From: Lunularia cruciata
Taxonomy: Eukaryota; Streptophyta; Marchantiopsida; Lunulariales; Lunulariaceae
Reading direction: 5' to 3'
DNA: 64,000 bases
Assembly (NCBI GenBank): GCA_948567375.1
Contig: OX419755.1
Coordinates: forward strand, 49,481,001-49,545,000
The translations under genes and the position numbers were made by a program. Below, piece by piece: positions 43,348 to 57,280 of the stretch; within the stretch, counting starts at the first letter, position 1; each line of letters opens with the position of its first letter. The notes beneath the pieces are model-generated. The model saw nothing but the letters and a program-made list of their open reading frames with translations. It was not told the origin of the DNA and made no database searches.

Positions 43348-46300
43348 CTGAAGGGTAGAATATAGGTTTTAGAGTGACCACACCTTGGTGTTCACTGATA
43401 GCTGCTCCTTCATGAGTGTTAGCTTTAGTTGACAACGACACAGATGTCGCATGGACGTTTGGGGTGAAGGGTGTAGACCGAGCTACTACTGCACGAATTT
43501 GTCTCACTTTTGAGAGGGCAAGAAAGTTGTGAAACTCCTAATCCGTACAGTTTGTACGAGATTAGGACATGTTTCCTTCATGTTGGGTAGCTAGGATTCT
43601 TTCTAATGAGGAAATGGCTGAATACATCAGAGGATGTGTTCAGTAATATCACCGCCGACTGGAACTGGATACGAATCATTCATTTGGGAGTAATTCGAGT
43701 CGTGCAGTCACTCCCTTGGAGTTTTAGGTGTTCGCGTGGATGCGCAGCACTCGGCTTGTTTGAAATGTAACTTGTCGGGGTGTCGGATGTATGTTTGGGC
43801 TGGCAAATCGGCTGAGAGGAGTTATGACTTGTCATGGGGATGAGTAGTGAGTCGGTATGAGATATGGCAAATGTGCAGATTTCTCGAGTTACAGCAGTTA
43901 CAGTGGAGACAGCGGGTGTTGAGAATCCCAGTGGATTGTGAACTATTGAGAATCCGTATTCACTGTATATGTATGAAAATAATATTATAACGGAAAGAAC
44001 AGGGAAAGGAGCAGAGCTGTTGAGGACACTCTCATTAGCCAGCCAGCCGCCAATGCCATGGAGCATCACTGTAGACTACCACAAATTACAACAGTAAAGT
44101 CAGAGACCACAATGTCGAGATTCCATCTATCGTAGTGCATAGGGATTAAGAGAGTAGTCGGTCACTTGTAATTGAGTTCGGAGATCCCCCATCCGCAGAG
44201 AAGTGTGACGAGAGGACAGGAGAAGAGAAAGAATGTCTCAAAAGAAGTGAAGACGAGAAATCTTTACTTCGAGAGTTGCTTGATATTGAACGAACTGCAT
44301 GGTTCAGCATCACCGCACGACCTCCAGAGACCTTGACCTTAGTAGGTCACCGGCTTATTTCATCGACACTATGTTTTGATGCTGCCAAGATTGAACATCA
44401 TGTTTGGACACGTTTCTATATATCTCGGACGTTGCCGAAGGCATTACAGTACTGTATCTAAGATTTGAGGCTGGTATGGAGCCACGAGGTAAAAGCAAAA
44501 CCCGTTAGGCAACCGTCTTTTGAATGTGCTAATGTATCCATGGCGCACTTGATTGGGCAGGGTGGCCGTGTTGTTGGTGTAATGGCATGATGCAACAGAC
44601 CTTGGATTATAGTGACGAATTCTTATCAGGTAGGAACGAGGTAGAAATGCTCGAAATGCTGATCGAGTGTGATATGGTCGAATCGGATCAGGATTCGGGG
44701 GGCCGAACGACCACGATAAGGAAGACGACCACGAAAAGCCAGTGTCATGTCATGTTGCTGTCCGATGGTGGTGCCTTCAAATGGTTATAGGTGATTTGAA
44801 CTCATCGAAATGATCGCATGGATGGATTCATGTGATTATTGACTCCTAGAAATCATAAGTTAGTGGAAAGAGGTGAAGCTTAAGATCAAAAGTTGATTGT
44901 AGGTCGGAAACATATTCGCAGTTTACACTAAATTGGAGACAGATCATCAAGTAATCGCGAAAAATACGCTCCAAACAGTTTCTCCCTCCGGACAATTATT
45001 ACAGCACTTAGCAAGTACATACTGCTTATGTAGAATCCTGATTTCGCCGTGTGCAAAATTTCTCTGCTATGAACTTGTGGGGAAATCGAATGGTAATGAA
45101 GGGTTACGCCTAATCGAGTAAGTAGAGCACAACTAAACCAATGTCCTCTTCCGCTCATTGGGCGACACCCGTCGGCAATCTGTTTGGCTTAGCGCCTGCC
45201 CAATCTGTGCTTTCAATTGCAAAACACATTTCCTATCATCAAGCACCAGTAATATTGAACATCAGGACGATTTGGATTCTGTTGCATATCCGCGGTGACT
45301 GCTTGAGAGGAACGACAAAAGGGAAGAAGTGAACGAGTCCGGAATCCCACACACACGTCATCTATTGGAAGTTGGCCTCCCTATGATCCGCAGAAACAAT
45401 CCGACAAAGGGTCCCAGGTAAGGTGCTGTAGTCAGGCAACTGTTCAGACAGACAGCACCGCAGGCCCCGACATTCTTCGCAGAGCGATACGTAGCCACTT
45501 GCTCTCCCGCCTGATGACTTTGTCTTGACGATGACTATTTACGTCCATGTGATAAGTCTTGCGCCACGAGGTGTCGCGCGACGATTAGCTTCTTCGCGAT
45601 TGTCCTGCGTGGCTTCGTCTCACCTCATCCATACCGTGGTGAATTTCCGTCGGACGAAGTTATCCGCTCCGCATACTGCCTCGTAGCCTTGTCCCCGAAC
45701 ACCTGCCCTGCCTCCACTATGCGTAGATGCCGTAAATATCCTTCACCTCGCTCTACTTTGATTTCTGGAAAGGTCGGACAAGATTTTTGATTTCAAATTG
45801 GACTCAAGTTGTCTGTATTAACAAAATTAGTGTAGACAGTCCGATCCAAAGTTATTGCTTTTTGTTGGGTGGTAGCTTCATGACCCTGAAACGCACGCTG
45901 CGACTGCCGTTTGCGACAAACAAAACGACGACCCCAACAAGTGCGGTCAAGGTAGAGAAACTAACCGGTTTCAATATTGAATCATACCGCTCATAATCGG
46001 TTAGCGTGACTACCGGGGATCACAGAGCTCTGATTCTTGCCGTCTCCAGGTGAGAAGATGCAAAATTCCCATTTCTATTTGCTATTACATGTTCTTTATC
46101 TTTATCTTTGTGAAACTTGTCGTAAGAATGGGGTCTAAAAGCAAATGGAAGAACGAGGGATTCACATCACGGATTACAGCTAGACTTCAGCACGAGCTAA
46201 GAAACATACAACATATTTGTAAGATGAATCTCAGAACACCATCTTCAATTGTGAATAAGATGGTAATGCAATAAATGTGTAAGATGAATCGGAACCCAAG

Positions 46301-47150
46301 AAGAATTTGTTGTATGTATGCTACCCGCTTAACGTTTCTACGCACGGCACTAAACTGAGAAAACTGACCGTCAATTCAAAGCCGACGCTTACTTACAGAC
46401 AGACGTCGTAATGGACCACGCCGGTCGTAATCGGACGTCTTGTTTCATATAAGGTATGGTTAATCCACATCATGTGATGTGATGTGATGTGATGTACTGA
46501 ATTATTTTAAATGCTTATAACCCTCTTGCCACTAGGATAGAGAAGATTGATTAAAACATAGCACCCATTCACCTTTGTCCGCAAAGTCCATAAACACGAG
46601 TTTCCACAATAAACTCATCATCATCAAAAGGGACTTTCGAGCGGGAGGAATATGATCAGGAGAGACTACCATTAAATGTCGTCATTTTTCCTTAAATATA
46701 CCCATTGCTTGATGTCAATTTAATTCTCTCATTTTACTTTGCGTCACGTCAGATCTTCACGAGTTTGAGAAAATCTAGCTGTTACTCTGCGTACATCGTT
46801 ATTCTATTGTTTTGAAAATAAAACTGATTATTTAGATTATATTACATTGGCGTAACTCCTAATGCGTGGCGCTGAGATGGGGGGATCTGATCTGGACATT
46901 CACTAGGATATATATGATAAGGACGGGAAAAGACATGCATAGGAAGAACTTATCAAACCAGCTCAGGAAAATTGAGAGAGGACAAAATGGTGCTAAAGCT
47001 AAAAGCCTAGCATTGTATAATGTCGTACAACTACCCTTACGTCTACAAATCCGTCTTATATTTTGTTCATTACTTTCGCATTTGTGATAAACGTCCTTAC
47101 CTTTCATTCTTATAGTCTAGTTACCCTTGCATCATTTTGCACAAGAGAGA
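43348..47150. other. NUP35 3' region and unassigned DNA
   Basis: The NUP35 3' untranslated region probably occupies the first several hundred bases. No further gene is recognised. 45360-45760 is markedly GC-richer than its surroundings; on its minus strand a 44-codon stretch (KVERGEGYLRHLRIVEAGQV onward) is open but matches nothing I know. 46500-47150 is AT-rich. Confidence 0.4.
46472..46495. repeat. Pentanucleotide microsatellite (ATGTG)n
   Basis: Just under five copies of ATGTG. Confidence 0.9.
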
Positions 47151-49640
47151 GGCGACCGCGTAAGATAACAAGAAGGATGGGAAAACCCATCATGCCGTAC
47201 ATGGATAAAATATAAGATATAAAATGGGAACTCAACCCGAGTAGTATCGATATGAGATAGAATACCATTCTACTTCTTTTTTCTACTGTCCTCCTCACGA
47301 GTTTCAAAAAGAAAAGAAGTGAAAGGCCCCACGGCCCAAGAATATGTTCCTTAGAAAAAGAAAAGGAGAAAAGGAATACAAACGCACCCAAAGGTGCATA
47401 ATGAAAGGAGGTGTAGTCCACGCTGCACATTAAAAGGGCAAAAAAGCAAGGAGAAAGCAAAGCAAAAGCACATACATCCAAAAGGAACAAAGCACTACAT
47501 AGCTATGCCTAACACAAGAAATATGCAAACAAAGTGACAGAGATACTATAACAGCATAGTGTGATATAGATCCTCCAATTGTATGTCTTGCAATAGTGAG
47601 GAGGGGGCGTAGATAGCTCAGGCATGCACACTATTGATGCTTGTAGATGAAGAATCAAAGCTTGTGATCTCCATAGGGTGACATAGACCCTCAACCAAAA
47701 TTATCAGGTAAGCATGGCAAGTGAGAAAGTCAAAGTGCTTCTCCTCTACTATGAACCCTATGTTGCCTCTTGAAGGAGACCATCAAATTGATGATGAAGG
47801 TGGAAAAATAGCTCCACTGGTAGGGGGACAAAGGCGTTGGAGGTAAGCCATGGGGCATAGTGGTCCTCCTTCACCCTAGTGGCAATAATCACTACAACTC
47901 TTGCTTGGATGCTAGCTCGTGCCAAAGACTCTAGTCTAAGTGGGTTTGCCATCACCATATCATACAATGTACACCGGCCATCTCTGAAGGTGATAATATC
48001 GGTTCATACCTTCCAATGAGGTGGGCCCAATAGGATCATCCATCACTCTATCTGAACCTGTGAGCATGTAGATCATAGGATGTATACCACCGCATCTCTA
48101 ATAACATCATAGACTCTATTAGGCTCTCTTCTTATGGCACATTGTAAGAGATATATGTCCTTTGCATCCTATGTAGAACCACATAGGTAGTGGCCCGGTT
48201 AGCCCAAGAATGATGGATGTAGTAGGCCAAGCCGAAGGCAAAGGGCGGGAGTGAACTCCTCTGACGTGAAAAAAAACTCCTCAATCAAAGAGGAAGCATG
48301 GAACCAAGCTCTAGCACCCTTCTTGTTGCAAGAGAATATCCTAGCTCAATCAAGTGATAGCGCATCAATGAGGATGCTAGAAAGTGTATGAATATGCATA
48401 CACTCATTGAGCTCCACCTGCAACTTCCTAGAGTTTAAGGATACATAGTTTGCAAAGGGATGGAGTGATGTACGTGCAAGGCTTGGAAATAAGTCCCAAG
48501 TCAATCAAAGAGATATCTAAAAATCATAGATGCTTAAGTTGACTATCACAATAGGTGGCAATAGAAGTGGGCAATCTTTGTGTAAGAACCTATTTGCCAA
48601 GAGGAGTGCCACTAATGCCCATGCTTCTAGATAGGCTATTGGTGCAATAACCTCCTACGATGTGATACCACATCCTCTCATGAATATGGGAAGAGCTATC
48701 TATAATCACCGCCAATTATCCAATAATAGTGAGAGTATACAAGGTGCTAAGAGTGTGGAGAAGGTATGATGTAAGGTACTATCAAAAGACCATAGATGTG
48801 GTTTGAGAACCTCCATGGCAGAATATGTATATTCCAATAGTATGCTCTTGGGACATAACATCTCAAAAGGAGGGAGTAGGCCATCTATGTGGTCCCCATT
48901 TGGGGGAAGAGGTGCATATGAGCAATATCTTGAATCAAAGTGTCCGAGATATGATATGATATATGATCCAAAAAAATTATTCACTTCAAAAGGAGAGAAA
49001 ATACTCTCAAACATTTTACTAGGAAATGGAATCCTAATAGGAAGTCAAAGGAGAGAGGTTTGTGTGTGGGCTCCAGACCTTATTTTTACAGGTCTGAACT
49101 TGTAAACCCAAGGACTCCAAACTAAACGTGAAATCTTGCACTGCACAAACTACATCCTCCATGGGGCCCAAGATGTGTGTATCATCTAATGGGGATGGAA
49201 AAAGACATGTGGAGAAGGCAATTGCAACCTCAACAAAGTTGTGTAGTGAACTATATCAAATGATGGCCATCTTAGATGATCTCCTTGTCAAGTACCCTCT
49301 ATTGATGCAAACTGAGTGAACTCTCTTGTAGTAGTACGGTGGTTGTACAACAACAATATCTCTATATGATAGAAAGTAGACACAAAAGGATTAAGGGAGT
49401 GAATCTGATCCCTTGTTGACCAAAGAGCTCAAAAAAATTTTGGTCGAGAAATGATATTGAAGGCATTTGAGATATCAACTTGGACAACCATCTAATCAAG
49501 ATGGAGGTCCAAGGAAGATCTAATGCTTGCTATAACCGTCTCACAACCACCCGGTGTGGCTACACATACTGATGAGGAGATAGAGCTGATGAAAAGCAAT
49601 GACAAAATTGTAAGCATAAGGTGAGTGAGACCAATTGTAG
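47151..49640 (-). pseudogene. LINE copy 2, minus strand, heavily decayed
   Basis: Same element family as LINE copy 1. Minus strand from high to low: GGCETVIASIRSSLDLHLD near 49550-49495, then VVQVDISNAFNIISRPKFF (an RT palm block with the first catalytic Asp) around 49480-49430. Many broken frames follow. YDVIRDAVVYIL near 48110 matches the I-R-D block of copy 1, and VYDMVMANPLRLESLARASI with FVPLPVELFFHLHHQFDGLL (47967-47757) is the conserved C-terminal block. The + strand terminus GGCGACCGCGTAAGATAACAAGAAGGATGGG-type motif at 47151-47188 marks its 3' end. Start not defined. Confidence 0.65.
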
Positions 49641-52163
49641 GAAAACATCCCTTGTGGCATTGGGACAAACAGCGGAAGTTACCTTGGATAGAGCAAGGAG
49701 ACGAGATGCACCAAACAAATGAGCAGCACAAACACCAAGCTCGAGGCAATACGCTGGCAAAAGGAATTATTTGTTTGTATTCTAATTGTTTGTTTCATGT
49801 GTTGATACTTTATGATTGTATAGATATAAAAATATTGTCCAACTCATGAGTTTCAAAAGGAAAAAGAACTAGTATGCTGTATATATTTATATTTATATAA
49901 TACCCTGAAGGAAAGATAAAGGTGCACAAACAAAGGCAAAAGGAACCAAGAGAGCAAGGCCAACCTGGCAAACAAAAAGGAAAATCAAGTGTGTGCAATT
50001 TGAGCATTTGATATCATGCCATCATAAGATTCTTATCAGGCTGTCATCCGAATTTCAAGATCCCTGTCAAGTATCCATCATCTATTTGAGGCATTATGCC
50101 TTTCAAGCAAAAGAGAAGAAGTATTGTGTTGAATTACACCTTTAACAGTGACATGTGTTATCCAAATTGGCTGTATCCAATGGTATTGTCACTTAGGTAT
50201 TAAAGTCTAACTTCTCTTCTGAATTATTTTTTTTACATATAGTAGTTGTAGGAAGGTCATCTGCAGATATCGGCTTCTCACAATTTATCTATAGAGATCT
50301 TGTGAAGTGTTTTACTTTCAGTTCTTGGGACATAACTTGGGCCCGTCTTGTGTTTTCAATAACAAGTTTACACGTTTAAGATTAAGGCTTCCTGCCCATT
50401 GATGTTTTATTTCAGATGACTTGATATTGTCTAAAACGAAACCTAAGAGGTAGTGATATTTCTGATAATGAAGATTATCTTCTTACTTGGTTGAGTGTTT
50501 TACTGTTAATGTCATTAGAGGTTAATCTTCTCATTAGACAATACAATTACAATTCTCTCTTTTGGTTGATGAATACTATTAAATAATGCTAACTGACCCA
50601 AATTCTTGTAAGGCCTGAAACCCTTCTCTCATGATATTTCGTAGATTATACAAGTTATTCAAAAATAGTACTCATTCTTAAAGGAATTACAAAATATTGT
50701 TATTACCAACAGTATTGACGGTATACTATAAGCCAACAAATTTGTTTAGTGGAAACAGGCGCTAAGCATATATCTTGTGAAAAATTTGACACTTAAATAG
50801 ATGAGAACTTATAGCTCCAGACTATTTTGAGCAAACGCAATTTAGAAACGATCTACACATGTGGCATACACCGCATGTGTATGCCACATTATGTAGAAAG
50901 ATAGTTCTAAACAAGGTAATGATAGTGTACTTGCCTAGATCATAAGATAATAGTAAATGAACCGAATCCAAGCATGGAACATGTTCTAAACTTCCCATCC
51001 CCATCCAATCCCATCATGTACCATCTATCATTTTCCCTTCTTGTTCTAAAATTAACGCGAGAATGTCTCTTATAAAGCTAAATCTTTCTTTCTTTCCTTA
51101 TAAAGTATAGGGGTTTGACGTTTTTACACCCTATTCTATGAATGTTTATCTTTCGAAAATTTTATACAGGATAATTTTCTAGATGAAATATACTATAATC
51201 ATATTGGATATAATTATGCTTTATCTTTTGCTATTGTTATCAAATATAAATAACATGTAATCAAATAAACATGATATCTCTAACATAATAATAATATTTT
51301 TAATATTAATAAATTTTATAATTAAACATCATTTTTATAACATAATCATATTTTTTTATGCAAATTGAAATTCATAAATAAATATAAAAAATTCCCAATA
51401 GAACTAAAATTACTAGATCTTACTATGAGCATAGCATACAATGTGTATAATATAAAATACTGTTTCAGTAATTAAATTATCTAACTATAATTTTAATCAA
51501 ACACATCATTATAATCATCTAAAATATCTTAAAAAAATTAAATACATCAATATTAGATTTCATAACTGTTTCATTACCGCCCTAAATCTATTGAAAAATA
51601 TCAACATTTCATTGAGAATAGGTCCATGGTTTCCTTGATAATCTTACCGCTAGATGTTGAATTTCTAATTTTAATTGAAAAAATTTAGTATTCTTATTTC
51701 AAATGAACATATTTATCTTTGTAGGAATTTAGGTCTATGATCTACTGGTCAAATTGATATCTAGAAGAGGGACATGTCGGTAAAGTTAACTCGAAGTGGG
51801 GTACAAACTTTGAAGAGAAGGAGGTTGGAATATATCGATGACATGAGTAACTTTGGAGAGAGGGAGATTGGTATATACAGAAGACTCCACGAGTTAGAGC
51901 AGAGAGATATGTATATATATGGTCCGAGACTATAGCGGTCGCCTTCCCCTCCAGAAGATGACAATCAATTTGATATTCCAAGGACAGAGAAAAGGTAAAA
52001 TAACAACAAGGAAAATCTAATCAAACCATACAAAAATATTATAACATAAGAAGCAAAATAAACTAAGTTTCAATAAGATCGATATGGGAAAATATATTCA
52101 AAGTATTTTGAAATATATTTATCACAACAACAACTATTCAAACTTCATTCTATTTGAGAGGAA
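49641..52163. other. Unassigned AT-rich DNA
   Basis: No gene recognised. 51100-51700 is very AT-rich. A minus-strand serine-rich frame at 51742-51981 is probably chance. Confidence 0.4.
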
Positions 52164-52240
52164 GACGACCACGAAGAACACGTAAGGATGGGAAGACCCC
52201 ATCGAGTTGTCCCACAACAAAGGGAGAGACAAAAGAAGTT
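52164..52240 (-). repeat. LINE 3'-end fragment (diverged)
   Basis: GACGACCACGAAGAACACGT, then AAGGATGGGAAGACCCCATC and GGGAGAGACAAAAGAAG: the conserved LINE 3' terminal motif with changes. Orientation is given by the terminus being at the low coordinate. Confidence 0.55.
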
Positions 52241-52395
52241 ATAGAGGTTCTGCTCCATTTTACTTCACTTAATAAAGTCATTCCACCCTTTTCGTTACAG
52301 TGAAGGTATCGCGATTCTTACAGTACGGTGCACAGTAAATGAGAACGATGATGTACGGTGACGGCATAAAGAACACCCCCCCTTATTCCGCACAT

Positions 52396-52525
52396 GGCGA
52401 CCGCGTAGGAAAAACGAAGGATGGGAAGACCCCATCAAGGGAGAGACAAAAAAGGTAACATGGGGCTAAGCCCCAATAGAGTCTATATGAGAGTCAGAGG
52501 AAAGTACTCCTCATTTTAGAGGTCT
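52396..52525 (-). repeat. LINE 3'-end fragment
   Basis: Starts GGCGACCGCGTAGGAAAAAC, then GAAGGATGGGAAGACCCCAT, then GGGAGAGACAAAAAAGG and ATGGGGCTAAGCCCCAATAG with AGTCTATATGAGAG. This is the clearest copy of the terminal motif also found at the 3' end of LINE copy 1 (20422-20535). Probably a 5'-truncated insertion. Confidence 0.65.
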
Positions 52526-52641
52526 AGGTTTCTTCCAACTGCCCCACTGGTCTACATATATACCTGAAGTTGCATTCGTATCACTACAGTACCTCAACGC
52601 CGGGGGAAAGCAATGTAGTCCAGAGAACCCTCAAAGAAGAA

Positions 52642-52677
52642 GGCGACCGCGTAGGAAAAACGAAGGATGGGAGAACC
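52642..52677 (-). repeat. LINE 3'-end fragment, very short
   Basis: GGCGACCGCGTAGGAAAAAC then GAAGGATGGGAGAACCC, identical to the terminus at 52396 over its first ~30 bases, then diverging abruptly. Confidence 0.6.
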
Positions 52678-54186
52678 CTGAAATACAATAAGAGAACTAC
52701 TTTGCATTCGTGGACAAAACGTCAAGCCTATGTTGTCGTGATCAGAGTATAATGTACATGTACGTAGTCTCGGAACCCACTTTTCGCTGGCATGAATGCT
52801 AGGCTAATGCTGTCGAAAACAGGATACCATTTGCGCCAGTGCGTTTGACGTGGATATCCAGTCTCCATGACGCGGCGTTCGCCGTTCGTATATTCACTCT
52901 TCGGTTCAAAGAAGTAGGGATGTGTGAATGTAGTTACTGTTCATTTTCCAAGAGGGAAATGGCACTAGATCGAAGGAAAATGGATGAATTCTTTTAAGAC
53001 TCTCGTTATTATTTTGTTTTTTAAGTTTTTAATTAGATCTAAATTCAAAGAGTCGTCTAAAAACAATATCTTTTAGGTGTACACATAGTTTATTGAATAT
53101 TTTCCTAGGTCTGTTTTATAATTTTAACTGTTAATTTCTCAATCTCCTATATCTAATAGAATAATTTAAATGTTGGTATTTTTTCATTTAGATCATACCC
53201 CCCTTGCGTTTTCAAAATATAAAGAAATCCTTTCCCAAAGATTAACTTACAAGTTTCAAAAGTTCTACTTATTTAGGCTTTTAGATATTATGTAAACCTA
53301 ATTACTTCCATACTTAAGATACTAATTGATATAATATAATATACACTAAAAAATTGATGTATAGTAGATAAGGCCCTTATCAAACGATGAAATATTTTAA
53401 CTGGGATGCTTTAAAGGACAATCAGGACTCTCATATACAGTTGAAATTTTCACACACACAAGAGCCTATTCTACATGGATGAATGAGTCAACTAGTTCAA
53501 CCAATTTTTTTGACCAAGTAAATCTTTTCAACCACTGGGGGTCTAAAAATCCAAATTGGGTGTAAGTCTTTCTCGGGACTGGACACTAACACTACCTCTT
53601 AATAGATTTGTCTGCTTTCCTCGCCACACCGTCGAACCCTTGCCTCTGACTCTAGTGGATTCACTACACAATGGCCGGTGACATCACCAACTAATGAGGA
53701 GTGTTGGGTGGCTCTGTTTTTACACACAGTGCGGACATATCTTAAATGCAGCAGTCTTTCCCACTAATTAATTGTTGCCCCAACTGAAGTCATAGTGACA
53801 TAGTTTCCCCAGTGAGTAATTACCCATCCCTGGATTGGTGACGAGTGTAGTTACAACTTACAAGATCTCTAAGTATGGGGCATGGAACGAGATCACTTTG
53901 TTCCTCTAACCTTAGTATTACATTGAGCGATGGATATGGCATTTGATTTATTAATTAGAACCGCCTATAGCTTATCATGTTTAACGCCAAGACTATCTTT
54001 TTCATTTTCATATTTTATAGTATATTTTAGATAATATATCCATTACTTTACAAAATATAGTGATTAGTGCAATTAATAAGAGAGTAATCACATTAGATTA
54101 TATTCTTTTTTGGATATTTCAATTATTCATAGATGGTACTACTTGCATAACTTGGATATCTGAAGTGCGGCAAGGCATATCCTCCT
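52678..54186. other. Unassigned AT-rich DNA
   Basis: No gene, RNA gene or element recognised on either strand. Confidence 0.4.
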
Positions 54187-54311
54187 TATTGAGGCTTGGC
54201 CCCATTTTACCTATATGGTCTCACCCTTGAGGCTTGGCCCCATTTTACCTATATGGTCTCACCCTTGTATTGCTTGCCGGGTCTTCCATCCTTCATGTTT
54301 TCTAGGCGGTC
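54187..54311 (+). repeat. LINE 3'-end fragment, + orientation, with 38-bp tandem duplication
   Basis: Reads GAGGCTTGGCCCCATTTTAC and TCTTCCATCCTTCATGTTTTCTAGGCGGTC, the reverse complement of the 52396 fragment, so it is + oriented with its terminus near 54311. The 38-bp piece 54189-54226 (TTGAGGCTTGGCCCCATTTT onward) is repeated exactly at 54227-54264. The 15-base terminus alone also occurs at 54766-54780 (GCCGACCGCGTAGGA). Confidence 0.65.
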
Positions 54312-56197
54312 AAAAGGATTCCTCTATCTAATCTCCACCACATGAAGGAGCGGTAGAAGATAAAGAGTGCAGAACAGATTCCATCCTTGTCGGGTGGAGT
54401 CTAAACATATTACCCTTAGAATACACTGCGCTTAAGCTACTGTAGTCCAGCATTTGGTGCTAATCGTCTCGATTTAGTAACATGCTGTAGAGAGACGATA
54501 GCTTTCTGCAATCGACCAGTGAACTTGTAGGACCGTTCTTGTTCCTTTTTATTTTAGATTTTACTTGTTTTTTAGTTATATTTGACTAGCATGGGTAAAG
54601 CCGAGCCCAATTAATATACCTCCGAAGGAAAAGAGAAGGGATGTATGGGCTTCGCGCTCTTGAGACTTGGTCCTCTCCGGCTTCGTGTTTTCCTTCGTGT
54701 AGATCCACATAAGGAAATGGATGCATAGAGAAATGACCGCCAAAAGTTGATTGTTCTGAGAACCCGCCGACCGCGTAGGATTGTTCTTTGTCGGCATATT
54801 TAGAGTAGATTCGTCAGTTGTTTGAGTACGCGTTTTAGCGTTGAGCATTACACTCATTTCTGTAGATCGTGTGTTTATCTAAGTATTGTGGTCCACGCTA
54901 ATAGGTAATTAGTGCTATACACTAATCAGGTAGGATTTTGTTCCTCCGTAGGCCCGTGTGGACACAAAGATCCGTCCGAATAACCCCTGTGACCAGAAGG
55001 CACCGGATATATAAAGACCTAGTAGTGCCGTATATGTAAGAAGTTGCCCTTGTGTTGAAATCGTAGTGTTTAATGCGACAAGCATGTAATTTCCCATCTA
55101 TGGGGTTCTCCGGCTCCACTGACGGAAAGAGTTCTGCCATGTTCTACATGTTGGTACCAAGAAAAAAAGGGAAACAAATTGTCAAATTGATGATTATAGA
55201 TGAAATTATGAATGGAAAGGAGTTATGAAAATTTGGATAGTTGAATTCCCAAGCTGATTTGCATGTCTTCCATGGCTAATTTTACATGCGCATAAAGTTA
55301 CGGTCAAAGAGTAAGCATTTGTTGAACAGTGTAGACTCAAATCTCATCTCCATGAACTTTGCAAAAGTTAATATCAATCAATTAGGAGGTGTTACTGAAA
55401 GTTGTGCTTAGTTGAGGCCTTGAAACAATGCCATGGGTTTTATAGCTGTATGAAGATTTGAAAATGAATTTGAAGAAAGTTGATCAAGTTTATGTTCTTC
55501 ATTATTGAAGCCCTTTCCAAAATTGAATGAATCAAACAATGATACTCTCATGCCAAGAGCAGATTTTGATTGGATTCATAAAAAAATTTGGAAGATACGT
55601 AGATTCATGAAGAAACTTGACATTGTTTGTTGAGAAAGCTGATGGTAAGTCCTAAGAAGAAGGAACCTATAAGGCATTACACATCATTTTGTAGTTTTCT
55701 CTTTTAATTTTTAGTCAATATAAACAATGGTAAACCTTGGATCTTCCTATTTGGAAATTTATGAAATATTGGTTTTATTAAAAATTTCAAACAAAGATCT
55801 CCAAATATTATGGTAAACTAAGTTCCTCTAATATTGATTAGTGCTCTAGAAAGATCATGTTGTAAAAGATTGTATCCATGAAAAAAAAGCCTACTTGCAC
55901 AGTAATATCGTTAGCTATAAATCTTACATGAAATAAACTTACTTAGGTTATTCCAATAACAATCAAGGAATCAAGCAGGTGGATGTATGGGGTAATTTGC
56001 AAGGCAAGTCCGTGTTAATTACTCGTATTTTTGCTTAAGAATAAGTAGAGGTTCTAACTAACCTAGTGGTTTTGATTTATTTTTTTAAGAACTTCTAACA
56101 TCCACCTCTTTTCACATCTTTGGCAAAACATATTTCTATATTAGCATTCTAAGTTTTTTTTTGTTGGCTTGATTGTACAACAAAGACTGCATTATAG

Positions 56198-56199
<2 letters not shown>
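54312..56199. other. Unassigned DNA
   Basis: No gene recognised. Two overlapping minus-strand frames near 54915-55140 and one at 54576-54857 lack any familiar motif. Confidence 0.4.

Positions 56200-56247
<48 letters not shown>
56200..56247. repeat. (AT)24 microsatellite
   Basis: 48 bases of perfect AT dinucleotide, about 40 bp left of the LTR-like block at 56288. Confidence 0.97.
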
Positions 56248-56250
<3 letters not shown>

Positions 56251-56287
56251 CTAATTTCACAACTTGGTAAATGCCTTTAATCTTTCA

Positions 56288-57195
56288 AGTATAGGAGACC
56301 TTAAGAGAAACATAGGAGAAAACACAAAGTTTTGCACTCAATTTTTTATGTCCCAAAGGAACACCTTGACTGTATTTATACCAAGGGGGACTCCCCCGAA
56401 GGAAGCTCCACCCTTGGATCAGATACAAGGATTTGGTGATATGTCAACGAGCTCTACCCTTAGATTAGTTTCATGCAGGGGGTGACATGATGGTTTTGAT
56501 CCTATCTGGTTGGTCAAACCATCTTTGACTAGAGGGAATATTTAGAGAATCTTCTTGTAGGAATCTCCAAATCATGTGGATGAGGTACTGTTGGAACGCT
56601 CTTAATGAGATAAGCCTTAGAAGAGGTTAAGGCCAGCCTTCCCTTTGCTTGGGGGAAGGTAAGGGAGGAGAGGGGAGAGAGTTCAGCACATTTTCAAGGC
56701 CTAATTCATTTGTTTAGGTCTCCAAAATTAGCTCTGAAGTTTCAAGCTATTTTAGACTCTTGCACTATAGTAAAAGTACTCTTTTGGTTACACCTCTATC
56801 TGATCTACTTAGCCCATCATACATAACATCCTTCCAGATGTTACCAAGCCAATTTTCACCTCTGATCAATATGTCTAGCTTTTGGTATTACAAATTCAGG
56901 CTATTTTTGGCTCTTTCCCTCTTAGTAGAAGTACTCTTTTGGTGACACCACTATCTAATCTAACTAGCTCATCATACATAACATGATGTAATCGTACCAA
57001 TTTTCACTTCTGGATAATATGTCTAGCTTTTGGTATTACAAATTCAAGTTATTTTTGGCTTCTGCCTTATTGGTAGAAGTACACTTTTGGTGACACCTCT
57101 ATGTAATCTACTTAGCCCATCATACATAACATCCTTCTAGATGTTACCAAGCCAATTTTCACCTCTAGATGACATATCTAGTTCTTAATATTACA
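56288..57195 (-). repeat. Family-1-related LTR, minus orientation, three U3 units
   Basis: The minus strand starts TGTAATATTAAGAACTAGAT at 57195 and runs through three successive ~150-bp units. Each begins with a TGTAATACCAAAAGCTAGAC-like string (boundaries 57195, 57040, 56892) and contains CAAAAGAGTACTTCTAC-like and GATGTTA-like blocks. The rest matches family-1 LTRs to CCAAAGGAACACC near 56350. Ends are diverged and no target duplication was found. Confidence 0.7.
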
Positions 57196-57280
57196 ATACC
57201 AATCCATGAATAATATTTGCTTGGTAGTATTGTGGTGACTTAGTATCAACTAACTTGTGATATAATAGATAAGAAAATTT

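Noticed and set aside
45360-45760. GC-rich block as a missed gene or CpG-island promoter
   Set aside because: No splice-consistent or familiar coding segment could be read on either strand, so it is left as unassigned.
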